DNA from: Bimastos eiseni
Taxonomy: Eukaryota > Annelida > Clitellata > Crassiclitellata > Lumbricidae
NCBI GenBank assembly: GCA_959347315.1
Contig: OY365814.1
Coordinates: forward strand, 6,252,034 to 6,316,033
DNA length: 64,000 bases
Direction: 5' to 3'
Within the stretch, counting starts at the first letter, position 1, and each line of letters starts with the position of its first letter. Position numbers and translations under genes: made by a program. Under the pieces are notes generated by a model that was not told where the DNA came from, ran no database searches, and saw nothing but the letters and a program-made list of their open reading frames with translations. Of this stretch, positions 24,264 to 36,029 are shown piece by piece.

Positions 24264-25174
24264 TAATGAATACGATTTCCATTAACTTCACTGAGAGGAT
24301 CGACGTAAAAGGAATTACAAAAATGCTGAGTGTAACTAAACTTGGAAACAAAATCTACGTCTTCTATCAGCCAGTTAGTTACTCTCATGTAATCCGTGTC
24401 TTAGACGTTCGTAATCAATTTCGTCATCAGAAGGAAATCAGGTTAAAAGAGATGAGAGATGGCACTGACATTGTCTCCTGTGAGAAGGAAAACTGTCTCT
24501 ATCTCTCTGATTTCGAGTTGATGTGCGTCTGGAAGATGACAATTAAAGCAAGTGACAAACACAAAGTCATCAGATGGTTGCACCTTAATTACTCTCCGCG
24601 TACTCTCTCAGTGACCAGGAATGGTCACTTATTGATATCCAGCCCAAAGTTAATAGGTTTGAATATTTATGGATCAAGTGCAGAACTTCTTCGCTCCATT
24701 CCGTTTCCAAGAGACGCCGAGATCGAATATGCAATTCATGCGGTGGAAACATCCATTGGAAATTTCTACATACTGCACCATCGGATGGAAAATGAAGTGC
24801 GAGAGAATGGATCAAGTAAAAGTGGGAGCAACAAGATGTGGGTCGTAAGTGAGTTGACCAGCGATGGACAGATTGTCACCCGTCGTTTTATTTTCTCAAA
24901 TGAACTAGAAACGTTGAATGATTCTCAATATCTGTCAATCGATTCAGCTGATAGAGTGTTTGTGGCTGACTCAGGAAATCATAGAGTGATTATGTTAAAT
25001 TCCGATCTCAAATGGAATCGAATTCTTTGCCCAACAAAAGAGGAAGAAGGAGTTGAAACGATGATCCGATGGCCACGGAGATTGTATTACGATGAAGAAC
25101 AGAAGCAACTGATCGTCGGGAGAGGATATTATCGTCCATGGACAATTTATATTTACACTTTGAGTGAAAAATGA
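24264..25174 (+). CDS. Beta-propeller (NHL-like) exon, gene copy 1, terminal exon
   Basis: This exon follows a TTCATTGTAG acceptor. Joined in phase 1 to the previous exon it gives an unbroken frame of about 303 codons ending at TGA. Repeated blades read 'TKLGNKIYVFYQ', 'CEKENCLYLSDF', 'LSVTRNGHLLISSP', 'VETSIGNFYIL' and a clear NHL-type blade 'DSADRVFVADSGNHRVIML' (about residues 225-245). About five or six blades are present. NHL propellers usually bind proteins, glycans or RNA, so this is the likely ligand-sensing part beside the CARD and adaptor domains. An ATG near the exon start (24266) exists but is probably internal. Copy 2 is its clear homologue. Confidence 0.8.
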
Positions 25175-26060
25175 CTAACAATACATCCATATATTTTGAC
25201 AAACAATATTGTTTCAATGTATTCCAATATTTGGAATCAATCTTCTAATTTTTGTTCCACTATTGCTGGGATATCTACAGTCAAACATTAATTAGTAATT
25301 GACAGTACCTTGTTATGTGATTAACATGTAAAGGAGAACAGTATTTGGTCTGTTATGGAAACAAGTAAAACGATAAAATATGATAATGATAGTGTGAACG
25401 CATTTTGGACACTGCTTAATTTAAGTCGTATTAACTGTTATTATATACATATCAGTCAAGATATATTTAATGCAAATTTTGAGAGCTGCGACGATCGATT
25501 TGCAGGCGATTTGCAGTCAGTTAATTCGGTTAAAAATTCTGCCAAGGCAGGAGGTGGAAGACGAAGAGGAAGAGGAAGAGGAAAGGTTGTGCACGTGATG
25601 ATGGCAGCGCGCGCGAACTTTGAAGACAGATGCTGACTAGCAAATTTAGTATTCGTGTGTTCGAGTTTAGAGTATATGGCAGATTAACGTTGTGTGCTGT
25701 TTCGTCGACATTTGCGATTTGAGTTGATATTCTTTCTGTTTGAGTTAATAAGAAAGGTTTGAATTAAATCTGAGTCTTTTATTGAAGCCATTGCCTACAT
25801 TGAAAGTCAGTCGATAGTTAGGGAAAGAGGCGAACTTTGAATGTTGGTCCGTTTTATGGAGAGGGAGAAGGAGGGTTGACAGATGGATAAATCAATACAA
25901 TATTTACCCTAATTGAGCTTGTTACCTTACAAAATTCTATGTAAAAATAACGTGTTGAAGTCAGTGATCGATTTCTTAAAGAGGACAGTGAAATTTCAAT
26001 GTTAATTGCAATAATTTTCAACCCGGTTTAAATAAGTTTCATATTACTTGTTTTTCTATT
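25140..26060 (+). repeat. Gene 3' end and 3' flank, duplicated at 57379-58860
   Basis: From the last codons of the propeller exon onward, the sequence matches 57379-57690 and then 58365-58860 almost continuously: the words 'cactttgagtgaaaaatgact', 'tgtattccaatatttgga', 'ctgctgactagcaaatttag' (variant) and 'gtcgatagttaggga'. The second locus carries extra inserted sequence. The unit was therefore duplicated together with the gene. Confidence 0.85.
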
Positions 26061-26383
26061 CATAAGCCTTAGAGTCAACAGAATGGATTGCCAGAGGAAA
26101 GAAAACTTTACTTTCATTAGGTAGATAGTGAACACAATATGTAAGTCTTTAATTTGATTTTTATTTAGACTAGGTTTAAGGACTTGCTATCGCAATCGAT
26201 CGGAAATTCCTGCGCAGGGCCTTCCGACTTACAAATTCTAATACTACACGTACCGTATGTTGCCTAGTTCGAGCGCGTAACTTAACTTGTTCAGTAGGTC
26301 TTCGCGGATGACAAATACGTGTTGATTGCTTTTTCCAACAGAGACACGAGTGAGATTGAGTAAACCACGTGTTTGAGTGAGCT

Positions 26384-26409
26384 GACAAATGCAACCTACG
26401 ACTAAATAA
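26384..26409 (+). repeat. Short repeated end sequence
   Basis: The words 'aaatgcaacctacgacta' and 'aataaaa' recur identically at about 35611-35636. They look like a common 3' end of an unidentified repeat that ends in A-rich sequence. Confidence 0.45.
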
Positions 26410-26559
26410 AAAAGACCCAAAAATGACTATACGTTCAACAACAGTAGGAGCACCCCAGGAAAATGTTCTGGTTGCGCCCCAAAGTTTGATACCGACAGTC
26501 GAGTCATCACTAAAAATCGCTTTGGCTTCAGTGAAACTGCACTATCGCTCGATTAGCGC

Positions 26560-27020
26560 TAGTTTAGAGTTTCACGGGGATGTCTCGTTGAGCAAGAAAG
26601 GGGTTCCAACCGAGCTGCATTCTCCCTTCAATCGGAGTGTAGGGCCTACTAGCAACATGGGCGGAGCTAACACGACACTTTTGACCAATCGCTAGGGGTC
26701 TAATTAAATCATCATTATTTATGTCCGCAAAATTTCCCGAGCGTATATTTGTGTGCCTGTTTATGTCTGTCTGAGTGTATATGTGTGTATATACGTGTGT
26801 TTATTTGTTTGTGCGTGTTTGTGATTGTAATTGTGTCTCTGTATGTGTATGTGGGTCCATTTTTTGTGGGCTTGTGCTCGCATTTGTATGTGTACATGTC
26901 TAATTGTTTTATTTATGTATGTATGTCTGTGAGGGTTTGTGTGTATTTGTGGGTGTGCTCACGTGCGTGTTGTTTATGTGTGTTGGCTATGTCTTTTAGT
27001 TAGCGTGTGTATTTGTGATT
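26560..27020 (+). repeat. Repeat with CCAAT/GC-box block plus TG-rich tract
   Basis: The first part ('gagcaagaaaggggttccaa', 'gagctgcattctcc', 'catgggcggagctaacacga', 'accaatcgct') and the following TG-rich tract (26740-27010) are matched at 57962-58370. The 'accaatcgctaggg' to 'gggcggagc' block also occurs inverted at 32018-32065. CCAAT and GGGCGG words make it promoter-like. It may be a mobile promoter-bearing repeat. Confidence 0.65.
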
Positions 27021-27039
27021 CTGCTTGGCACGGGTCTTC

Positions 27040-27600
27040 GCAGCAGTCTCAACAGCGACAACCCCTTGACGGTCTGAGCCAAGACTGAACTCAAACTCCG
27101 ACTGAACTCTGAATACGTACTCTCTAAGACAACTCGAACCAGACTGAACTAACTGTACACAAATGCGCTTTTATTTATAGCCAAGGACCTTCCCATAGAG
27201 TCCCCCCGGACCCTACAGAACATAAAGTCCTCCCGCACTCTACAGAGTGCCCAGGTCTCTACAGCTCATGGAGTCCTCTGGACCTTACAGAGTCCCCCCG
27301 GACCCTACATTTGCAATCAAGCATGTATAGCTGTAGACACGGCGGGGTACATCAAAGAACCTGTCAATACGAGCAGATCAAAAGACCCATAGCGGCAAGC
27401 AGCCAATTGCAGGCATATCAAAGAGCAATAGCGACTAGCAGTTCAAACGGACCCTCGTCGGCGGCAAGCAGCCAATAGCCGTTGCACCAAGGGACCCATA
27501 GCATTGAGCCGATCAAAGAAACCATAGCGGCGGACAGACAAAGGAGCTGATCAGGCAGGCAGATCAAAGAGCTCATGGTGGCATGCCAAAAACGCCACAT
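27040..27600 (+). repeat. Imperfect tandem GC-richer repeats
   Basis: 27190-27310 repeats 'agagtccccccggacccta' type words. 27350-27600 repeats 'catagcggcaagcagccaat' and 'gatcaaagaacccatagc' words with variable spacing. No coding frame is evident. It resembles a decayed minisatellite or long-terminal-repeat interior, family unknown. Confidence 0.5.
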
Positions 27601-27959
27601 TATATTATCAAATCTTTAGATTTATATAGCTCCTCTATACAGAATGGTTATTCAGAGGCGCTCTCAGTTCTACGTATTTCACATAACGACGCGCTTAGGC
27701 TCTGTTATTCGTCCATGATGCGTCTTGATGAGGCATGATAATGGCGCACCGGAAGTCTTGCAGGATTGTTTTCAGTGTAGTTTGCGAAGGCGATGCTTTG
27801 TGAGGCACCTACACGTAAGTCAATTGTCAGGAAAGCAAACGAACCATAATCGCTGCAATAATTGTTATCTGGTCTTTCAGATTAGACAATACTTTTAAAA
27901 TGGTTTCATTACGGTAAATAAGGCTGCTTCTAGAATGTGGTCGGAGTCTGTTAGAATAG

Positions 27960-28970
27960 ATGCGAATAGGGATTCAACAGCACAACCAATCTAAGTTGTT
28001 GGTATTCCAAACTACAGTACCTTCGTTTAACGTTTGATTCTGTTTCCTGCACAGGCACCCATAATGCTAGTATACAAATTAGTTTAGGTGGTCTTTGTAG
28101 TTGATGCCACTTGCTTTATTAAAAGATGCCCGTTCGATCGATAAACGCTAAGCAATCACTATTAAGTGGTGCTTACAGATGAACAATGGCTGCATGTCGT
28201 GATCTGCAATTACATGTAGGAAGTATTTTTTTTATACATGTAACATGTTTGCGTGTAAAACCAGATGGAAATTGGCTGGCGTCTAATTTTATGACTGTCC
28301 TTTATTTGCTCATCGCAGCAACACCCGCCGTGTTATCAGTAGCCCTACGCATTCCCATAGTTCTAGACCGTACCAGGTGTCACAGCCGGGTTCTCTCAGG
28401 ATGGCTACTCGTTCTGTGCATTTTCACACTTAGGAGAAGGATTATAAAGAACTTTCAATAAGAAACATGATTATTATGACCAACAACGCTTAGTTCAGTT
28501 AAAAATAAAATCAGATTCTACTATGATCGTGAGTCGTCGTTAGATGTTACTCAACCAACATCCTTTGATGATGCTTCCACCAAGCGACAGTTATAGATTA
28601 GCTGTTTTTAATTGCTTGCTAGTCTCTTTCTTAGGGTACTCTTCTTAAATACTCTTCAAGGAACGTTCTTTATTGACTGAGTCAGTCGTCTCTGGCTATT
28701 AGTCAGTCCCCAGTCTTTGAGCCTGGGTCCTCGTTGAGTGATGGACTCTTAGTTCTGTGAAGATTTCGCTCGACGCGTTAATTTAAATGGAGCTGTGAAT
28801 AACTCTTCTCTATGTTGCTATGTTATCGATACGAAAATTCTCCACTTATCAATTCTGCACTACACCAATCTAAGATGCTAGTGTTCAGGATCACAGTGCC
28901 ATCTTTTTCGTTTTGCTTGTATTTGCTTGCACAGGCATCTAATATGTACCTGGCTTACAATTTAGTTAGA
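27960..28970 (+). repeat. Local duplication: 27965-28090 versus 28815-28965
   Basis: Both segments contain 'accaatctaag', a 'ggtattcc/ttcagga' block, 'acagt.cc', 'gcacaggca' and 'tacaa..tagtt' in order. A short hydrophobic frame (28186-28461) between them has no recognised domain. 27601-27959 and 28970-29718 show no gene. Confidence 0.45.
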
Positions 28971-29718
28971 CTAATGATGACGATAGCATCTTAAGTATTT
29001 ATAATAATACACGACACGTGGTCATAAAATGAGTCAGATAAATGTTTGCTTTAAATAGACGTCAATCGCAAGGTCTGAATAAGACGTTGTACTTTTCACG
29101 AATCATCACATACATTTCTTGTTAGGCCTACCTTGCACCTCTCACCATTCTTCATTTGCAGACGAATTCTTACGAGGTTAAGATTTGTAATTGTAAAAAC
29201 TTTGTTCATTAAGGGAAGCAGTACAAAGCATGAAGACCTCTTCTAATTAGTGTCTGCATACGAGCACAATGGGCTGCTGCTTAAGAAAACGAAAATGAGT
29301 CGATCACGGAAGATATTCACTTGACACAAACCAAATTCTTTGGCAGAGATATCAACGTCGGAAACTTTCGCCTTTCTCAATTTATGATGATCATGACGCT
29401 TCTTATGAGTATTTGGACGTTTCAAGAAGTAAGTGAGAAGACGACATTGAGAGGTACAAATTCATAAAGTTCGGTTGCAAAAACAATGGAACATTTATGT
29501 TTAAATAAATTAGGATTGATCCTGCTTAGTGTGTCTACTGTTAGCTTTACAGGCGAGACTGAGGACAGAATTTACTATCGGTAAATTAAATATGGCACCA
29601 GACTATTTCAATTTTAGCACAGGCGTGAATGATCCATAATTGGAGGCGTTTAATTATTGCTTAGATTAGGTCCTTGGTCTAAGCCTTGTGCAGCATAGAC
29701 CACCATAAGCTACTTACA

Positions 29719-29826
29719 TTACCGACGGCATTGCATATGTGTGTGTGCGTTTTCGCGCGTGTGTGTCTTTGTGTATGCACGTGTATGTGTGTGCATGCCT
29801 GAGCAATTATGCAATGCCATCGGTAA
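29719..29826. repeat. 19-bp inverted repeat around a TG-rich loop
   Basis: Arms 29719-29737 and 29808-29826 are complementary with one mismatch (TTACCGACGGCATTGCATA). The 70-bp loop is alternating TG/CA-rich and potentially Z-DNA forming. It lies directly upstream of the gypsy integrase remnant. Confidence 0.7.
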
Positions 29827-29841
29827 CATTTTAATTTATTT

Positions 29842-30420
29842 CCAGAGCAAGAAGATGAACATTTAAGACAAACCCGAAATCTTGATGTAGAATTGTCTGA
29901 AAAGCAACAGATAGAGGACGAATCCCTAGATAGATGGTGGAAATTAGCTGAAGAAATCGAAAAGAATTTATACGTAATCAATGGATTGTCACATCGAAAA
30001 GAGAAAATGTTAGGTCACGAAATTGAACAACTTGTTTTACCTAAGAGTCGCAGATTACAGATTATGAAATTGGCTCACGAGTCTGTAATGGGTGGTAATT
30101 TGGGAGAGGAAAAAATTAGAGAAAGGATCAAGTTATCCTTTACATAGCCAAAGATACGCAGAGGAACAGAAGAATTTTGCAAATCTTGTGTAAATTGTCA
30201 GCTGAAAGCAAGGAGCGTAATTATGGGTAGAGTTCCAATTAAGTAAGTTGTTAGTTGTTAGGAAGAGGTGGCATTCCAAAGAATTATCGTAGATGTAGTG
30301 GTCCAATTGAACTTATGTCAGCCGTAGGACATAAATATTGCTTGTGTGTAGTAGACTCGTGTACAAGATGGCCCACGGTATTCCTATTAAATCACATTCT
30401 ACTATGCATGTGCTTTCAGA
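29842..30420 (+). pseudogene. Ty3/gypsy integrase remnant
   Basis: The first frame (to 30147) covers the region before and into the integrase zinc finger: 'LVLPKSRRLQIMKLAHES' with His in 'AHES'. After a stop where Trp is expected, the sequence continues 'PKIRRGTEEFCKSCVNCQ', which supplies the C-x2-C ligands of the H2C2 finger. Farther on, 'IELMSAVGHKYCLCVVDSCTRWP' matches the start of the catalytic core (the Asp in VVDS). The rest of the core, the RT and the LTRs are not seen. Stops and shifts mark it as dead. Confidence 0.75.
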
Positions 30421-31590
30421 TACTTTTTCAGAATCAAAGTAATCTTTTTCCAACTTAAGTTATACTCGTTTGACTCTTTCATTAATAAAATCACGACAAC
30501 TCAGAAAATCGAAGTTAAAGTTTCAGCATATTAGTGTCGACAAAGTTCTTAGCATCAATTACTCGAACGTTCCGGAATTATGCTACGCAGTGAAAGACTG
30601 TATTCTGTATGAAATAAAGCATACAGCATCTAAATCTGGTCAATACTATGCAAATTTGGGCGGGCGGCAGAAGAAATCTTAGTTGGTTGTTCACCTCTGA
30701 AAGGTGCAAATATTGACACCAAATACATCAAAAGTCATTTTTCTCCAACTAAATATTTGAATTCAACATTTTTATTTCAGATTATTGAAAGCTGACATAT
30801 TTGTTGGTAAGTCTAACATATTAGGCCCGCCACAAAAACTATTTTTTTTGTTTTTGACCCCCCTACAAATTTCAGCCCTATTTCAATGACTAGGTGCCGA
30901 CAAGGCGGGTTTTGACCACAGACTCACATCTGTGCTCTCGTAAGCCGTCTGTCTGCTAATCGGGTTATTGAAAATGATCGATTTTGCTTGAAACCAGTGT
31001 CTCTGAATTCGCCAAATACTTAAGCAATCATCAAATGCTAGAAATGGAATAGCATCTCTAGCATGGCTCCATAATTTCGCTTTGCCAATCTTATTCAACC
31101 GGTTCACATCGTGACTTTCCATGCATTAGGTTTAACAGATTTCTGGTTTGAGACACATTACCAGAAGTGATAAGTATGGAAGTGTTTCCTGTCGAAATTC
31201 TAATTCGATAGCTAAAGAATGACAATGCAGCAGATTGGCATTATTATCACGCCTGTTTAACGAACTGATATCATGCATTGGGACATTTTCTCTCTCGACA
31301 GATTTATGTGCATAGAGTGAAAAACCATCCTAATTGTCAGGCTCAGAAGGTTTGGCTGCTTAGAGTCAACAGGTGAAGAAGGACTAGGGCTTTTTTGAAA
31401 ATCCATGTTGTCACTAAATCAATTTATCAGTATTTTTCAAATTAGTCTATCACAGTGAATGGTAGAGTAAATGTAATGAAAGCGGACGGAATAATGTAGG
31501 TGAATGTTTGATACGAAAAGCTTGTATATACATTTCTTTTGATTATTTAAATTAATACGCTTTGCATTGCACGTTCCTTGCACGGAACAG
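30421..31590. other. No gene seen
   Basis: The stretch after the integrase (30470-30780) has broken frames that may be more of the same retroelement but carry no motif I can name. The rest is AT-rich. Confidence 0.35.
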
Positions 31591-31622
31591 ATGAACAGAA
31601 TGAAGCTCCATCTACAACAACA
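31591..31622 (+). CDS. Short upstream exon of gene copy 2 (32 nt)
   Basis: Acceptor GGAACAG ends at 31590; donor GTAAGATTG follows at 31623, identical to that of 16079-16119. The flanking intron start ('taagattgt', 'aataatagagcaac') is also conserved. In the frame that would suit the CARD exon this copy has TGA stops. In the other frame it reads EQNEAPSTTT. Either the second frame is the true one or this copy is broken, in which case the ATG in the CARD exon at 33595 could serve as start. Confidence 0.4.
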
Positions 31623-32429
31623 GTAAGATTGTGTACAAATGTTATCCAAATAATAGAGCAACAATTTGAAAGTCGCGAACACGTTCATTGGAGTAAAAGT
31701 CTTTTAATGTACTCGGGTCAACTATTTCCAAACATGGACCCCAACTAACACAGATACTTTTGAGTGGATCCGTATATTCCGACAAGATATAGTCTTGCAA
31801 AACAGAGTATCCGGAGTATAAAGGCCATAAAGTCTCCCAGGAACATCCGTGCAACGTCATTTATTGAGTGTGGTTCAGTCAACGCAGTCCCACCGGATCG
31901 GGTGACGGATGACCCGAAATGGAAGACACTGAAATTGACTGATTTATGATTATTATATCGCGGTTGACCATGCGGCACGATCTAATTAACTGAAGCAGCT
32001 ATTGATGAATTTAGATCCCTAGCGATTGGTCTTCAGTATCCTGTTAGCCCCGCCCATGTCGTCGGTAAGGCGCGATTCACGCGAGATTCGCGCGCCATTA
32101 TCGCCTTGGTTAACGCGCCACAATGCATCAATCTCCCGCTAAGTGACGCGTTAAACTCCCGGTAACGGGGCACTAATGACGCGCTATTGATGCATTAAGA
32201 ATACTATCACGCTGGCAGTAGTGTATTTCCTTCATCATATCAGCAAGTATTTTGTAAGTAGAAACTGTATTGATGCTAATAATTATTCTTAAATGGAAGC
32301 TGGATCGATGAAATGAATTTTAAATGTGCGTTTTAAAGTGTTTAATTAAAGAAAATGTTGATGAGAAATTTCACTAGCTTCGATCCTGACGCCATTTTCT
32401 CTTCAATTGAACTTCTAATTAGGCCAATT
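31623..32429. other. Intron of gene copy 2 with an inverted promoter-like block
   Basis: 32018-32065 is an inverted copy of the CCAAT/GC-box block at 26650-26700 ('ctagcgattggt', 'ccccgcccatgt'). 32070-32215 is GC-rich with many 'gacgcg' and 'gcgcg' words and an 11-bp perfect inverted repeat (AATGCATCAAT at 32122-32132 against 32186-32196). No gene was seen. Confidence 0.5.
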
Positions 32430-32720
32430 CATTATATTTTCATCGATTCAGCTTCAATTCATGCATATTTCTCTTCGTCGATCCAGCTTCCATTTAGGTA
32501 CATTTCTTTTCATCAATGCAGCTCCCATTTAGGTAAAACATGTTCATCAATCAGGTTTTTGCACGCAACGTCCTAACATCGATTCCCGTCAATCGCAACG
32601 AATTTCTTGCATCAATCAAGTATGATATTTTTATCGATCCAGCTTCCATTTAAGCATAATTTCGTCCATCAATCCGGTTTCTATTTGTACATTGTACTTT
32701 TTCATTGATCCCGTCTCCAG
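32430..32720 (+). repeat. Degenerate minisatellite of TTTTCATCAATCCAGCTTCC type
   Basis: About seven units of 33-45 bp contain 'tttttatcgatccagcttcc', 'atttaggtacatttct' and close variants. The same motif is found at 4435-4590, 28 kb away. 32721-33583 shows no gene. Confidence 0.7.
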
Positions 32721-33583
32721 TTAAGCTACAGTTGGACATCTATTCACGTCAAATAACAAAATACGCTAAAATACACTAGAAGCACCATGGTATAAAAAAA
32801 ACGCTAAACTACATTTTTACCAAAACTGTTACTTCTGCGGCCGAACACGTAAAAAATTTAGCGTGTGAAGACATCTTGTCGTCTGCAAACTTTGGCTCAT
32901 ACAGACTGCTAAAAACACCTAAAATTGGTAATATGCTTCATTGAAGGTCGGTTAGGGTAGGGTTATGCATCGTGAGGGTCGTGTAAAGTCAGGTTAAGCA
33001 TCGTGAGGGTCGTTAAAAGTTAGAGTTATAGTTAATGTCGTTTTTAAAAATCCAAATGCAACATCATCTTTCTAATTATCATCATAGTTTCTTTAATGTG
33101 CATAATTAATGTGGTTTTCTGGGTCACCAAGGCCAAGAAATACGTAGACCTACGAAGGAATGCAAAATCACAGAATTACACACTAAGCACTATGAATCAA
33201 TATCCATAACGACCCTGCTCTGACACTCTATATCTGTAAACTACAATAATCCAAAACTAACCCTAACCGACCCTCGCGAAGCCAGCCATGACCATAACCC
33301 ACCCTCAAGATGCTTACTTTGTAATAAAGGTGAGAACATATTAAATCAAATGTTTTTCAGGCCATATACTGTATTGTTTGGGGGTGAATTAGCAGACAAG
33401 TACCTCAAAATGTTTGGATGGCACTGATGGTCATGACTATAAACTCTTTAAAGTCACGACGTCATTTTCGAATCCAACACTACCATACGACTCGTGCTTT
33501 GAATCTAAACTTCGCATGTCCGCACGTGAAACGTATCTAAGCACCGTCAATAAGACGTGTTGGTGTCATTGGTCTTTTCAAAG

Positions 33584-33865
33584 ATGAAGAAACTATGAAA
33601 AGATCCGCTGTAATAAGAAACAATCGAAATTATCTCTTTAGAAATATTCAAACGAGAGACGAGTTAATTGATTCGCTTTTGTCCTTCAGCTGTATGACGG
33701 AAGAACAAACGTACTTCATTCTGAAACAATGTTCAAACCGAAATAAAACCTTTGAACTCTTGCACCTTGTGAGATCCTTCGACCATGAAATGTTTTCACA
33801 TTTTCTGAAGTGTCTTCGACAAACGAACCAAAGGGCAGTGGCAAGGGTCCTCGAAAGCGGAGGAG
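33584..33865 (+). CDS. CARD exon, gene copy 2
   Basis: This is closely similar to the exon at 18425-18712: VIRNNRNYLFRNI, 'ELIDSLLSFSCMTEEQ', 'LLHLVRSFDHEMF' and 'CLRQTNQRAVARVL'. It is a CARD of about 85 residues. It follows a TCTTTTCAAAG acceptor in phase 1 and ends phase 1 at GGAG/GTTAAA. An in-frame ATG at 33595, absent from copy 1, sits directly before the domain and could be the real start. The next coding exon (50581) is about 16.7 kb away because the intron has filled with transposons, against 3.0 kb in copy 1. Confidence 0.8.
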
Positions 33866-33939
33866 GTTAAAAGTCAAAATTTCATCTTAAGGCTCATGAT
33901 TGAATTATTGGTTTCGTTATTATAAAGCTAGAGAGCTGT

Positions 33940-35001
33940 TTAACCCTTTGGGAGTGAGGTGAGGTATGACACACCCCATAGCTTTTCTGTGTTAGGTACT
34001 CTATGGAAAACGTGAAACCAGTCTCGATTATTTTTGATTACCTTAATGAATGTGAATTGCAGACATTTTACGGAAATTTCAGGTAATTAGCGTCCCAAAA
34101 AGTGGGACGCTTGAAAAAGTTGCTCGCAAAACTACAAAATGCAAAAATGACATTTAATTATGTCATAGCTCATCAATTGGAACACTATTTTTGTATTTTG
34201 AGAAGGTTTTGAAAAATCAGTCACTAATAGGTTAATGAATGTGAATTGCGGACATTTTACGGGAACCTCAGGAAATTTCGATCGCAATTTTTTTATTTGC
34301 AACATTTTACAATGAATTTTTTTTTAAATATGCGTGTTGGATTTTATGAATTAAAAAAGTATAGGTTTAGTGTCGAACACGATGTAACTCGTGTAGCAAG
34401 AGAGTATGCCCTGAACACGCTAATTATCGTATGCACGGATTGCATTGAGCAGTCAGTCAAAATGACGATTAAAAATATTCTGTTTACTTGTAATGTCCGC
34501 CATTCGTGCTTTAGGTAGCATTGTGACTTAAGGCTGAAAATGCAAACGTGCATTTTCACAACAGCGCTCAAATTTTTGAAAAAAACCTGAATAAAAAAGA
34601 TAACTCAAATTTTTGAAAAAAAATACAGATATATTTTAATGGAACTCCTGAAGCAAACTTAATTTCCAGCAGTGCTTAAATTTGACAAAGTTGGCCTAAA
34701 ATTTAGTTTTAGTGTGTTTAAATATTTGAATTAAAATACAACTTCGTTACTTTCATTTACGCTTACAATTCCGGCATTTTATTTCAAAATAATTTACAGT
34801 TTCGTTTTTATGGAAGCAGTGATTATTTCTTTCTTAACTGATAATTGGATATTAAACTTTATTTTAGGTCACATTTTGAGTTTTGTAGTTGAAATAGCGA
34901 CTTGCAAGAACAAAATATATATTGGAGTAGACCTATGTTATACCCCACCTCACTCCTAAGTCCTAACGTTACATTGCTTCATCTTACTCCCAAAGGGTTA
35001 A
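33940..35001. mobile_element. piggyBac-type non-autonomous element
   Basis: The element begins TTAACCCTTTGGGAGT and ends with the inverted match ACTCCCAAAGGGTTAA. TTAA at both edges is the target site used by piggyBac transposons. A second, inner match ('ggagtgaggtg') repeats near the right end. Internally, a 40-bp word (34044-34083 and 34232-34272, 'aatgtgaattgc.gacat') flanks a segment that is the inverted homologue of 37720-37890, so one element may be nested in another. No transposase frame is present. Confidence 0.75.
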
Positions 35002-36029
35002 ACACAACTAGGCCTACATGTATATCGAATGACATAAAAATCATTGTGTGGTCTCGAGGTAATCCAATATCACCAATTGCTCACTGCGTGTTAGACATAA
35101 GTCAATGTATTAATAATTGATAACAATTCTATTGGCAATGCTAACTTGTTCCAATGAACAGGTCCGTAACAAACAATACGATACAGGTTCGTAAAAACAC
35201 AAACAATCACTGCTACACGATAGCAGCGCTTGTCTGTCGGTGTATCGTTGGTGGTAGTTACAGTTTAATGATACCGTGTGGTAACAAAGACAATTAGAGT
35301 CGCCCTCCTCGCTCATCCAGGCTTGGGCTGGCACTGGTAGAGTACAACCAGTGACGGAGTTATGGTGCCTCGTTAATTTAAAATCATGCGAGCTAGATCT
35401 ATCCAGCTTTAATATTCATTAGATTTGGATGATCTTGTTCCTTTCCTCGTTTCCATTTATAAAACAGATTCCTTTCCGAAGGTTGCATATCACCCTCAAA
35501 GAAACGGGCCCTTGTCTTTAGTTCCTTCAAAAAGCCTAACCATGTCTCCAGTCTTTGACTTAACTATCGGCCAATCTCAAATTTATAATTTCTTTCTAAG
35601 ACGCATGAACGAAATGCAACCTACGACTAAATAAAATTATACGACGTCCTCGGGGGCGGGGAGGATGAGGAGAGGACCCGTTTGAGACGCCAGGACTGCC
35701 AAGGGTCAAAGGTATGGTCATCCTGGGGTCCCTGTGACTCAAAACCTCTGCCTTGAACCCCACATAAATCGCATGTTTTTATCAGGAAAGGCAATCAATG
35801 TATACGCATTTCACATAAGTGTGGAGCATGGCCTCTCTAGACTATTGCTTTATGATGTGGTGTGTTCGACAACAGTGGATCGCATGCTGGATACAGCTCC
35901 GGCCTGGTTGGGTATGTGGGGCAGCAGAAGCGTGCCCGGTTACAGTCAGTGATGAACTGATTGATTCGCCAACGATATCTGCCGGATGACGTTCGACTAC
36001 TTTCATCAATGCTTCATTAGACCAGGGTT
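35002..36029. other. No gene seen (intron of gene copy 2)
   Basis: This contains a second copy of the short word shared with 26384. Frames at 35425-35634 and 35734-35952 carry no recognisable domain. Confidence 0.35.

Noticed and set aside
26749..27003. Cys/Val-rich frames at 26749-27003 and 58017-58388
   Set aside because: They are translations of TG-rich simple repeats.
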